Source of the DNA: Nitrobacter sp051535235
GTDB taxonomy: Bacteria > Pseudomonadota > Alphaproteobacteria > Rhizobiales > Xanthobacteraceae
NCBI RefSeq assembly: GCF_051535235.1
Contig: NZ_JBPPLZ010000002.1
Span: forward strand, 62,001 to 126,000
Direction: 5' to 3'
Length of the DNA: 64,000 nt
The position numbers and the translations under genes were made by a program. Positions 35,153 to 43,211 of this stretch are shown piece after piece (positions within the stretch are counted from its first letter, which is position 1; every line of letters begins with the position of its first letter). The notes under the pieces were generated by a model, which had not been told where the DNA came from, ran no database searches, and worked only from the letters and a program-made list of their open reading frames with translations.

Positions 35153-37288
35153 TCAGTGCATCATGAAAACCGGCAAGCGGGTGTGCCTGAGAACTTCGTG
35201 CGTCACGCCGCCGAATACCCATTCGAAAATCTGGCCGAAACGAAAGGCGCCCATAACGATGGCATCGGCCGTGACCGCTTCGGCTTCCGACAGTAAACGC
35301 GCGCCGATATGCTGCCCCGGCTGGGTGTGCACGTGCCTGACCTCGGCTGAAATACCCTGGTCCTTCAGTAGCCCTAGCGCTTCCATGCAGCCCTGGCCGG
35401 CTCCGAATTCGTCGACAGCGACGATCGTGAGTCGCTTGGCCGCTCGGAGCCAGGGTATCGTGCGCGTGATCGCCTTACGTGCTTGCGTCCGCGGTTTCCA
35501 CGCAATCACGATGTGCTCGCCCAACGTTTGCGGAAGGTCGCCTTCGGTCGGCACAAACAGAACCGGGCGACCGGTACTAAAAATCGCGGCGTGCAGCGCG
35601 TCGGCGGCATCAAGATTATGCGGCTTTGCTACTGCAATGAGCCCAGCTCCCTTCACCTCGGCGACCAAGGAAGATGTGATATCGCCGACATGTTCGAGCC
35701 ATTTGACGCGAGCACCGGAAAACGCCAACCAGCCTTCAAATATATATCGAGCCTGACATAATCGCTCTTGGGCAGTACCTTCGCGCAGCTCACGCATCGT
35801 TTGAAGGTCGATTTCCTCGGCGGCTGCGATGAGCTTGGCGGGATCAACACAGATGTGAAGTGCTGTTAACGGAATATTCCCTGCGAGTTGTGCCGCCCTT
35901 TGCGCTACGGTCAGACACCGTTGGGCTGAAGAGGCCTCCTCGATCACAGCCACGACGCCATGTCCCGAGGAAAGAGAAATCTCGGCGGTGCATTCATTAT
36001 CCTCGGAGTGGACGTGATCTGCGGCAAAGGGAGACAGGTAGAAGCTTTGGCCGGCAACCTCACGTTCGATCTCGAGCAAGCGATTGTACTTCGCCAGACG
36101 TTCACCACGGCAGGGTGCGCCGGCCTTGATCTGCCCACCATTCATCGCGACCGCAAAATCTGCGATGAACGGATCGTCGGTTTCGCCGGAGCGGTGAGAG
36201 ATGATGTAATTCCATCCCGCTGCGCGGCAAGCTGAGATAGCTGCGATCGTTTCGGTGACGGTACCAATCTGGTTAAGCTTGATTAGAACGGCGTTCGTTG
36301 TTTTCTCGGCAACGCCGCGCTCGATCAGCTTGGGATTCGTCACATACAGATCGTCACCAACGATCTGGATCGATTGTCCGAGCTCAGCGGTCTGAAACTG
36401 GAATGCCGGCCAATCGTGCTCGCCGAACCCGTCCTCGATCGAGACAATGGGGAACCGCTTGATCCAGTCTCTATAGAGCGCTTCGAGAGCGACACTATCC
36501 ATCGTTCCCGCACCGGACTTTTTCAAGTCATACGAGCCGTCGCGCCAGAACGACGAAGCGGCCGGATCGAGTGCAAGGGCGATCTGCTCACCAGGAATGA
36601 AACCCGCGCGCTGGATGGCTTCAACGATCAGCGAACAGGCTGCGTCGTTGCTGTCCAGGTTCGGTGAAAAGCCACCTTCATCGCCGACGCCGGTGGCGAG
36701 ACCTTTCTCGATGAGAAGGTCGCGAAGCGCGTAATAGGTTTCGGAGCTCCATCGCATAGCCTCGCGGAATGACGGCGCGCTGTGCGGCACAATCATGAAT
36801 TCCTGAAAATCGAGCGAGTTTGCGGCATGAACTCCTCCATTGATGACGTTCATCATTGGAACGGGAAGGCGGTGGGCCGCTGCATTCGCAAGGTAGGCGT
36901 ATAGTGGCTTCCGGGAGACCTGCGCACCGGCGCGAGCAATCGCCATCGATGCGCCCACAATGGCGTTGGCGCCGAGTCGAGACTTCGTCTCAGTCCCATC
37001 TGTCTCAATGAGAAGGCGATCAAGGTCCGTCTGTTTGGTCGGATCGTGGCCACGAATCACACGACCGATTTCCTCCAAGTTGGCGATCGCCTTGAGAACT
37101 CCGCGGCCACGATAGCGCTTGGAATCATCATCCCGTAGCTCATGCGCCTCGCCCTCACCGGTGGATGCTCCCGAGGGTACTGATGCAAATGCGCTGATGC
37201 CGCTTTGCAAGCGAATTTCGACGCGCATCGTCGGATAGCCGCGCGAGTCGAGTATTTCGTCTCCGAGTATCGCAGTAATCCTGTCCAT
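35153..37288 (-). CDS. eno: Enolase fused to two universal stress protein domains
   Basis: About 711 aa from MDRITAILGDEILDSRGYPT (GGAG upstream); enolases usually have about 430. The first 425 residues are a full enolase with 'LDPAASSFW', 'IVSIEDGFGEHDW', 'IVGDDLYVTN' (metal ligands D, E, D), the catalytic Lys in 'NAVLIKLNQIGTVTET' and 'SHRSGETDDPFIADFAVA'. The last 280 residues hold two UspA-like domains; the second ends 'GGVTHEVLRHTRLPVFMMH', typical of Usp. Enolase converts 2-phosphoglycerate to PEP and is strongly inhibited by fluoride plus phosphate. It is led by riboswitch f. Confidence 0.93.
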   Translation of the reverse strand: MDRITAILGDEILDSRGYPTMRVEIRLQSGISAFASVPSGASTGEGEAHELRDDDSKRYRGRGVLKAIANLEEIGRVIRGHDPTKQTDLDRLLIETDGTETKSRLGANAIVGASMAIARAGAQVSRKPLYAYLANAAAHRLPVPMMNVINGGVHAANSLDFQEFMIVPHSAPSFREAMRWSSETYYALRDLLIEKGLATGVGDEGGFSPNLDSNDAACSLIVEAIQRAGFIPGEQIALALDPAASSFWRDGSYDLKKSGAGTMDSVALEALYRDWIKRFPIVSIEDGFGEHDWPAFQFQTAELGQSIQIVGDDLYVTNPKLIERGVAEKTTNAVLIKLNQIGTVTETIAAISACRAAGWNYIISHRSGETDDPFIADFAVAMNGGQIKAGAPCRGERLAKYNRLLEIEREVAGQSFYLSPFAADHVHSEDNECTAEISLSSGHGVVAVIEEASSAQRCLTVAQRAAQLAGNIPLTALHICVDPAKLIAAAEEIDLQTMRELREGTAQERLCQARYIFEGWLAFSGARVKWLEHVGDITSSLVAEVKGAGLIAVAKPHNLDAADALHAAIFSTGRPVLFVPTEGDLPQTLGEHIVIAWKPRTQARKAITRTIPWLRAAKRLTIVAVDEFGAGQGCMEALGLLKDQGISAEVRHVHTQPGQHIGARLLSEAEAVTADAIVMGAFRFGQIFEWVFGGVTHEVLRHTRLPVFMMH

Positions 37289-37425
37289 GGCGTTCTCCAT
37301 CCCCTTCGTTCGACATCAACGGCGCGAAATGGGGAATCCTCACGCAGGAATCGCTGCGGATAAGGCCTGCCGAGGAGAACGGGGGACCAAGGAGTCACAA
37401 CCTTCCTACCACGACCATTCGCGCG

Positions 37426-37470
37426 GTAGGAGTCATCAGCCTTTCGGCGGTTTCGGGGGACTCCATCCCC
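37426..37470 (-). promoter_or_regulatory. Fluoride riboswitch (crcB motif), copy f
   Basis: The best consensus copy: minus strand GGGGATGGAGTCCCCC, GAAACCGCC, GAAAGGCTGATGACTCCTAC. After it CCTACC (37425-37430) can pair with GGTAGG (37405-37410). It is the leader of the enolase-Usp gene, 138 nt upstream of its ATG. Confidence 0.96.
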
Positions 37471-37479
37471 ATCTTGCTT

Positions 37480-37508
37480 ATGATACCTGCGCCAGCCCCA
37501 CGAGGCAA
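37480..37508 (-). promoter_or_regulatory. Sigma-70-type promoter for riboswitch f
   Basis: Minus strand -35 TTGCCT (37503-37508), 17-nt spacer, -10 TATCAT (37480-37485), start just before the aptamer. Confidence 0.65.
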
Positions 37509-37555
37509 GCGAAGCAGCCACGGCCGGAATCTTTCCGTTGTTGCCTTTTGTTACC

Positions 37556-38221
37556 CTAGGTGGGCGCGCCGCGACCACGGCGGATCGACGGTGCCACACG
37601 GGAGCATCCTACGATCAGTTCGGCGACGGCGGTGACGTTTAAAGGCAGATAGGACCGGCCAGGCACTTCGGCACTGGTAAAAGTCACTATCGCTTCGAAC
37701 GGCGACATAGCCTTCGGTGGACCGAATTGAACCATCTGTCCTGCCACATATCGAATGTTCAGGTCCAGGAAGAGTCCCTCGGCTGTTAAACGGCTCCCAG
37801 CGCGTTCAACGACTCGCGCCGCAGGAAACGTTCTGGTTATGGCATCATGGAATGCCTGACGATAAATCGGCCGAAGATCATTACGAAAATTGCGAAGACC
37901 AACCAACACGGCGTCAGGTACTGTTCCATACACCCGCAACAGCAGTGCGACTGTCAGCTCCATCAACTCCTCGAAATCGTAGGTGACATGCCGATGTCCC
38001 TTGGACTGCCCTTTGCCTGTTTCGAAAGGGATTCCGATCCTGCGCAGAGATTTGATGTAGGAGTTGAAAGTCGACCCACTGACCCCACCGCGAAGGCCAA
38101 GCTCCGTCATTAGCCACATGGCTTGGCCATGGGTCAAAGCGAGTGCCGGCGCGGCGTTCGCTTTAGACTTCGCCGGAAGTTTGGAATTGCGCTTGCGCAT
38201 TTCTGTCGGCGGCGATTGCAT
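37556..38221 (-). CDS. Hypothetical protein, possible DNA-binding N terminus
   Basis: The start at 38221 directly follows the DUF190 stop, giving about 221 aa. The N-terminal third, 'LTHGQAMWLMTELGLRGGVS' followed by 'STFNSYIKSLRRIGIPFETG', looks like a winged or MerR-like helix-turn-helix; 'DFEELMELTVALLLRVYGTV' resembles the downstream helix of MerR-type regulators. It could be a regulator of the island, but this rests on pattern alone. It is the last gene of the riboswitch-g operon. Confidence 0.6.
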   Translation of the reverse strand: MQSPPTEMRKRNSKLPAKSKANAAPALALTHGQAMWLMTELGLRGGVSGSTFNSYIKSLRRIGIPFETGKGQSKGHRHVTYDFEELMELTVALLLRVYGTVPDAVLVGLRNFRNDLRPIYRQAFHDAITRTFPAARVVERAGSRLTAEGLFLDLNIRYVAGQMVQFGPPKAMSPFEAIVTFTSAEVPGRSYLPLNVTAVAELIVGCSRVAPSIRRGRGAPT

Positions 38222-38225
38222 GAGA

Positions 38226-38570
38226 CTAGCTTTTGTTCGGCAGCGATGTTGCGGCCCCGTAACGCTTCGCCGGCCAGGAGACGATATGCCCGCCCGGAAC
38301 CAGATCGCCAAGAATTCCAATTGCAGCTTCAGCGACCTTCGGCACATCGAAAAACTGGATCATGAGGGGCAGGTCGACATTGAGGCGAAGAATATCGTCG
38401 GCGCGGACCTCTCCGCTTGCACCGAAGCCGGCGATACCACGGAATACGGTGACGCCCTGAACACCGTGTTGATCCTGAAGCAGCGTCAGGATCTCCTGCA
38501 TTAACGTTTTTCGACGGCCGTGATCGGCTTCGTGCAGATAAATACGAACCATCAACACTTCCTCCGTCAT
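38226..38570 (-). CDS. DUF190 protein, CrcB partner
   Basis: A 114-aa protein of the DUF190 family, often encoded next to crcB. Core: 'MVRIYLHEADHGRRKTLMQE' and 'QGVTVFRGIAGFGASGEVRA', with 'LPLMIQFFDVPKVAEAAIGI' behind it. A second ATG at codon 7 has GGAGG upstream and may be the true start. Its biochemical role is unknown; the PII-like fold suggests a regulatory or gating function. It lies 10 bp after crcB. Confidence 0.9.
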   Translation of the reverse strand: MTEEVLMVRIYLHEADHGRRKTLMQEILTLLQDQHGVQGVTVFRGIAGFGASGEVRADDILRLNVDLPLMIQFFDVPKVAEAAIGILGDLVPGGHIVSWPAKRYGAATSLPNKS

Positions 38571-38580
38571 GTCTCTTTCC

Positions 38581-38955
38581 TCACAGGTTGCGTGCCATGT
38601 AGGCTCCTCCGAATGCGGCTACCAAACCGAGGCCGACGGAAAGCAGGACATACAGACAGGCCTTCAGCACCTCGCCACCTTCGGCAAGAAGAAGCGTCTC
38701 CATTTCAAAGGTCGAGAAAGTCGTATAACCACCAAGGAATCCCGTCAGGATTCCAGTGCGGAGCGCCGGCCCAAGCGTCAGGCGCTCCAGAGTTTCAACG
38801 AACAGAAACCCCATGAAGAAGCTCCCCATAACGTTGATGCTCATGGTGGCATAGGGAAAATCGCGGCTGTAAACCGCTTGCACAAGGTTCGTTTGTGCGA
38901 ACCGAGCCCAGCAACCAAGCACGCCAAAAAAAGCAATCGCTCCGTAGGTCCACAT
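38581..38955 (-). CDS. crcB: Fluoride channel CrcB/Fluc
   Basis: About 124 aa from MWTYGAIAFFGVLGCWARFA, with four hydrophobic helices. Fluc signatures are visible: 'SINVMGSFFMGFL' (Asn and Gly of the pore), and 'TGFLGGYTTFSTFEMETLLL' with the central TTFSTF that lines the F-/Na+ site. It works as a dual-topology dimer exporting fluoride driven by membrane potential. It sits between the HyfB-like gene and DUF190, at the 3' end of the Ehr operon, with no riboswitch of its own. Confidence 0.96.
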   Translation of the reverse strand: MWTYGAIAFFGVLGCWARFAQTNLVQAVYSRDFPYATMSINVMGSFFMGFLFVETLERLTLGPALRTGILTGFLGGYTTFSTFEMETLLLAEGGEVLKACLYVLLSVGLGLVAAFGGAYMARNL

Positions 38956-38977
38956 CGTATCGTTTCGCCTTTGCAAA

Positions 38978-40954
38978 TCAGATCAGCGTCAGCCCGAGGA
39001 TCAGCACGAGGAGAATCCCGATCAGGCCGAGGTAAAAATTCAGGTGCCCCGATTGCAGTAATCGCAGCGTGCGCGCCATAGCTTGGACGGCCCGCACTGC
39101 GGGCTGGAAGAGGAATGGCCCGAAGATCGGTGCGACGTCATGCTCGAACACTAACTTTTTGACAAAATACCCCTGAGCATCCGCATCCTGCTCGGTATTG
39201 GCTGTTGGCCGATAGACGAAGCTGTAGAACGTTCGCATCGCATTGGAAAACGTCAGAGCAGTAGTAGATGCGTGGCTCGGATCTGGGGCAAGGCCGCCGT
39301 ACCAGACGGGCACTCGACGAAGAGGTTGACGCTGGCTCAGCACAACCAATGCGATCGGAATCAGCGCCAGCAACGGCATGACGACAATCAAGAGGCTCGG
39401 CGAGATAAACGCGAACTTGGCTGTCAACGGAACGAGTATTGGTCCGTCATGCATGAGATTTGTCACGACGCTGCCGAACAGCCGTGATGTTGCTCCGCCT
39501 AAAGCCGAAAGCCAGAGCGGCATACCGACTCCAAGAGCGAGAACGGCCAGGCCGATAAGACCAACCGAAATGGAGTAGGCTCTTCGAATAGGGGCGGATC
39601 TCTTTGCATCCCGCCCCAGTACGCCGAGGCCGATGACCTTGACGAAGGTCGCAAACGCAATCGCCGCGGTGAGAGCCAACCCCGCGCCCGTCAGCGCGAG
39701 CGTCAGACGACCGCTGAGATTGGGAAGATTGAAGCCCTGGAAAACGGTCTGGAAGACGTACCACTCGCTGACAAATCCGGCGACCGGAGGCATTGCGGCG
39801 AGGCTCATCGCGGCCAGGACAGCGCCTATACCAAACAGCCAATGACTGCCTGCACCGCCATAAGCGATTGCGTAATTACCGTTGGCTCGACGCAGGCCAT
39901 CGGCGGCGATAAACAGCGCGCCCTTGGCCAGCGCGTGCCCGGCGAGATGCAGCAACGCAACCGTCCAGGCAAGCCCGGCCAGATCCAGGAGCTGATAACT
40001 GCGAAAAAGCATCGACGTGCCGAGCGCCACAACTGCGATCGAGGCATTTTCAGCCGACGAAAAACTCAGGAGACAGCGCCAGTCATCCTGTTGGAAAGCA
40101 TATAGGATGGTCAGAATTGCACTGATGGTCGCCACGACGATCACGATCACGGCGAGCGTCGGAAACGCGCCATCAGGCGCGACCGGCAGCCATTCCATCA
40201 ACGATCGCGACAAAGCGAAAAATGCAGCGTTCAATACGACGCCGGAGAGAATTGTTGCCGATGCGCCGCTGCCCGAACCATAAGCTCCGGGAAACCATTC
40301 ATAGAACGGTAACAGGCCGAGCTTGGCGCCGAACCCGATCAGGAAGAGAAGGCCAATGCCGATCATTACTCCGTAAGGAAGTGCGTCTGCCTCATGGATG
40401 AATTGCGCAAAACTGAGAGAGGAGGCGCGCAGTCCATAAATCGAAATTGCGAGGACTAACGCGACGGTGCCGACTTCGAGAAGCGCCAGCATGAACAATA
40501 CGGTTCGTCCCCGAGACGGGTCGAAATTCTCCGACAGGATCATCACAGCGCCGCCAAGACTCATCAGCTCCCACGCGACGATCAGTGCTGCGCCGTTCTG
40601 GAGGCCGAATACGCCAAGCGCGCCAAGAAGGCTGATGGCCACGCCGAAAATCCAACCTCGAGAACCTCGTTGGGAGGGCGACATCAAAGCACAGGCAAAG
40701 CCGGCCGGAACCAGACCGAAGCCCATAAGCCAGAGCGCTTCCGGATCGAGACGAAATGGGACTGCTTCTCCCATGATTTGACCGGGGAGTATGACCGCAG
40801 GCGTCGCAGCCGGCAGGCCGGTGATTGTCGCCAGCACGCCGATTGCGGCGCCCGCCGCCAGCAGGATGCGGCCGATAGTGATAGATCCGCTCAGGCCGGC
40901 AACTGCTGCGGCCAGCCAGATGATCGCGCAAAGCAGCAAAAGTTGATTAGCCAC
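38978..40954 (-). CDS. Ehr/hydrogenase-4-like antiporter subunit (HyfB/NuoL family)
   Basis: A 658-aa polytopic membrane protein (about 14-16 helices). Pumping residues of the NuoL/M/Mrp family are retained: TM5 Glu in 'AWELMSLGGAVMILSE', TM7 Lys in 'GFGAKLGLLPFYEWFPGAYG', and TM8 His/Lys in 'LAGHALAKGALFIAADG'. It would translocate H+ or Na+ in the membrane arm. The start overlaps the upstream stop (40947). A long C-terminal part with more helices is typical of HyfB-type subunits. Confidence 0.88.
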   Translation of the reverse strand: MANQLLLLCAIIWLAAAVAGLSGSITIGRILLAAGAAIGVLATITGLPAATPAVILPGQIMGEAVPFRLDPEALWLMGFGLVPAGFACALMSPSQRGSRGWIFGVAISLLGALGVFGLQNGAALIVAWELMSLGGAVMILSENFDPSRGRTVLFMLALLEVGTVALVLAISIYGLRASSLSFAQFIHEADALPYGVMIGIGLLFLIGFGAKLGLLPFYEWFPGAYGSGSGASATILSGVVLNAAFFALSRSLMEWLPVAPDGAFPTLAVIVIVVATISAILTILYAFQQDDWRCLLSFSSAENASIAVVALGTSMLFRSYQLLDLAGLAWTVALLHLAGHALAKGALFIAADGLRRANGNYAIAYGGAGSHWLFGIGAVLAAMSLAAMPPVAGFVSEWYVFQTVFQGFNLPNLSGRLTLALTGAGLALTAAIAFATFVKVIGLGVLGRDAKRSAPIRRAYSISVGLIGLAVLALGVGMPLWLSALGGATSRLFGSVVTNLMHDGPILVPLTAKFAFISPSLLIVVMPLLALIPIALVVLSQRQPLRRVPVWYGGLAPDPSHASTTALTFSNAMRTFYSFVYRPTANTEQDADAQGYFVKKLVFEHDVAPIFGPFLFQPAVRAVQAMARTLRLLQSGHLNFYLGLIGILLVLILGLTLI

Positions 40955-41735
40955 CGATCTGCCCCTTTCTTACGCGTTGAGGGGCGCGATCAAGAAACAT
41001 CAACAATGCCTGCAGGATCGCGGATGGGTTTGGCGGGCATCCGGGAAGATAGAGATCAACGGGAAGCACGCCCTCGAGTCCGGTGCCACACGCGTAATTG
41101 CCCCCGGGAATTCCTCCCGATACCGCGCAGGTTCCGACCGCCATGACCCAGCGAGGCTCCGGCATCGCCTCGTACGCAGCCCTGAGCGGCTCGAACATCG
41201 CACGGGTGACTGGCCCGGTCACCAGCAGGAGATCTGCAAATCGCGGTGATGGCGTGAAAAAGATCCCCAGTCGATGCAGATTGTAAAACGGATTATTGAG
41301 TGCCTGAAGTTCCGACTCGCAGCCGTTGCATGATCCTGCATCGACATGACGGATGTGCAGGCTTCGGCGAAATGCTCTTCGTTCGGTTCGATCTGCGGCC
41401 GGATGGCTCGTGCGATCGTTCGACCAGACAAGGTCGGTCCGGTCGCGAACGCCGAATGCCCAATCATGTGACGGCTCCATCGCGCCGCGCGGGCACGCTT
41501 CGGTGCAGAGTTGGCAGACCACGCAGCGTCCATAGTCAACGGAAAGACCACCATCCTTTACTTGAATGGCGTTCGTCGGGCACGCGGCCGCGCATTCCTC
41601 GCAGCCTTCCTGACACAGAGCCGGGTTGTAGCGCGGCATGCCCAGAACGCCGTCTTGTCCGTCGTTTGCTCCATCTTTCGGCCACGGCGTGGTTGCTTTT
41701 CCGCTCGCCAGTCCAAACAACGTCCACAGCGCCAT
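40947..41735 (-). CDS. Ferredoxin + small-subunit fusion (HyfH/NuoI + HyfI/NuoB)
   Basis: 262 aa. The N-terminal part (about 40-90) carries two ferredoxin-type 4Fe-4S sites: 'CQEGCEECAAACP' and 'CVVCQLCTEACP'. The C-terminal part (about 125-262) is the complex-I NuoB-like small subunit with 'DAGSCNGCESELQAL', 'GTCAVSGGIPGGNY' and 'GCPPNPSAILQALLMF', retaining the proximal cluster ligands. Hydrogenase-4 encodes these as separate HyfH and HyfI; here they are fused. It precedes the HyfB-like gene by overlap. Confidence 0.9.
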   Translation of the reverse strand: MALWTLFGLASGKATTPWPKDGANDGQDGVLGMPRYNPALCQEGCEECAAACPTNAIQVKDGGLSVDYGRCVVCQLCTEACPRGAMEPSHDWAFGVRDRTDLVWSNDRTSHPAADRTERRAFRRSLHIRHVDAGSCNGCESELQALNNPFYNLHRLGIFFTPSPRFADLLLVTGPVTRAMFEPLRAAYEAMPEPRWVMAVGTCAVSGGIPGGNYACGTGLEGVLPVDLYLPGCPPNPSAILQALLMFLDRAPQRVRKGQIGG

Positions 41736-41744
41736 GGATGCCTC

Positions 41745-43211
41745 CTATCGGTCGCAGCCGGCGATGGTCAGGCCGAAGCTCGCCTCGTTGATCGCATAGT
41801 CCATCATGTTTGTGTCGTGCACCGTGAAGGGAAAGGCCCGCCAGTTCGAGAACGACGGCGACTTGATCTTCACGCGGGCGAGACGTCCGTCGCCGCCGAT
41901 GTGGACGGCATAGAACAAGGAGCCGCGCGGATCTTCGGCCCAGCCCAGTCCCTGCGACAGCGGCGGCGGAACGCAGTCGGTTCGAACAGGTCCCGGTTCC
42001 AGCAGAAGCAGGACACGCTGACAGAGAATGAAAGAGGCTTCGACCTCCGCGATGCGGACACGCTCTCGCGCGTAAGCATCGCCTTCTTTCAATGAGCTTA
42101 CGGCGAGCGGTAACTCTGCATATTGTGCATAGGGATGGTCGCGGCGAAGATCGCGATCAAGACCGGAAGCCCGTTCGATCGGTCCCGTTGCGCCCTGGTC
42201 GAAGGCAATTCGCTCCGGCAAAGGTCCGGTTGTGATGAGCCGGTCAAGATGGCTCTCCGATGCTTCCAGGCGTTCGACATAGGCGACGAACTCCTGGCGC
42301 AGAGCCTCGAGCGCTGCACCGAGCCACCTATCTGGGGTCAGGTCCCGTCGAAGTCCGCCGGGCGTCAAAAGGCTTCGCAAGAAGCGACTGCCGGTCAAAC
42401 GAGCGATCAACTGCTTGGCCTTTTCCTCCAGCAGCTTGCCTTGCGCTTCGCCTACCTTGAGCGAGGTCGTATGGCAGAGATGGCCGAGATAGTGGAGATG
42501 ATTGTAAATCCGCTCCAGTTCCGCAAGCAGAACGCGCAACGCCCGTGCACGGGGCGGAACCGCGCATTTGGCGGCGCGTTCGATGGCTTCACAGTAGGCC
42601 AGCGCATGTGCGAGCGTGCCGACACCGGAGACCCGTTCGGCTATGACGACAGCGTGATCCGGCCGCTGTCCCTGGAAGCACGATTCCATTCCACGGTGTT
42701 TGAAGAAGAGACGCGGCTGATAGTAGATGATGCGTTCGCCGATGTAGAAAAACGTGAACTCAGCGGATTCCACGACGTCGGCGCGGATGGGTCCGAATGG
42801 AAGCTGCTGAACGTCACCCGTTTCGATCGCGGGCAGATGCGCATGGCCGTTCGTCGGCAGATATGAACTGAGACCTCCGTCATTGATCTGGGTCGAGTCG
42901 CCGTCGCGAAGGACGAGCGGGTAGGGCTCAGGATGTCCGCTGAACGCCACTTTTTGCAGGTCCATCATTTCACGCTCATACCAGCCGAGCAGCGGTACGA
43001 CGGACGCAAGGCTCGGAAGCGTGCGTCCAGCGACCGTCCAGACATCGAAATCCTGCTGATCCGGAACCGCGCAAATATAGCGAACTTCAGTTTTCGATTC
43101 GTCGGGCGACCAAGCATAGGCGAATTGAATGCGGCCGCCCGATTTGTGCAGCACCTGTGCGGCCGCGTGGAGCTTGCTCGCTTCTAGCGGCTTGATCCGC
43201 ATCCCGTTCAT
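41745..43211 (-). CDS. NuoCD-like large subunit without NiFe-binding cysteines (HyfG-like)
   Basis: 488 aa from MNGMRIKPLEASKLHAA; this ATG overlaps the upstream stop (ATGA), so the longer frame is rejected. The N-terminal 30-kDa (NuoC) part is followed by the hydrogenase-large/NuoD part. Where group 4 hydrogenases have RVCGIC, this protein has 'ERVSGVGTLAHALAYCEA'; at the C terminus, where DPCxxC is expected, it ends 'SFGLTIAGCDR' with a single Cys. It therefore cannot bind a NiFe centre in the known way, as in Ehr (hydrogenase-related) complexes. Confidence 0.88.
   Translation of the reverse strand: MNGMRIKPLEASKLHAAAQVLHKSGGRIQFAYAWSPDESKTEVRYICAVPDQQDFDVWTVAGRTLPSLASVVPLLGWYEREMMDLQKVAFSGHPEPYPLVLRDGDSTQINDGGLSSYLPTNGHAHLPAIETGDVQQLPFGPIRADVVESAEFTFFYIGERIIYYQPRLFFKHRGMESCFQGQRPDHAVVIAERVSGVGTLAHALAYCEAIERAAKCAVPPRARALRVLLAELERIYNHLHYLGHLCHTTSLKVGEAQGKLLEEKAKQLIARLTGSRFLRSLLTPGGLRRDLTPDRWLGAALEALRQEFVAYVERLEASESHLDRLITTGPLPERIAFDQGATGPIERASGLDRDLRRDHPYAQYAELPLAVSSLKEGDAYARERVRIAEVEASFILCQRVLLLLEPGPVRTDCVPPPLSQGLGWAEDPRGSLFYAVHIGGDGRLARVKIKSPSFSNWRAFPFTVHDTNMMDYAINEASFGLTIAGCDR

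Noticed and set aside
39601..39625. Possible second copy of the tRNA-Gln 3' end (CATCCCGCCCCAG)
   Set aside because: Only about 10 bases match, inside a conserved coding gene; not an attachment repeat.
41745..43211. Annotation as NiFe hydrogenase large subunit or formate hydrogenlyase
   Set aside because: Both CxxC motifs needed for the NiFe centre are missing, so hydrogen activity is not supported.
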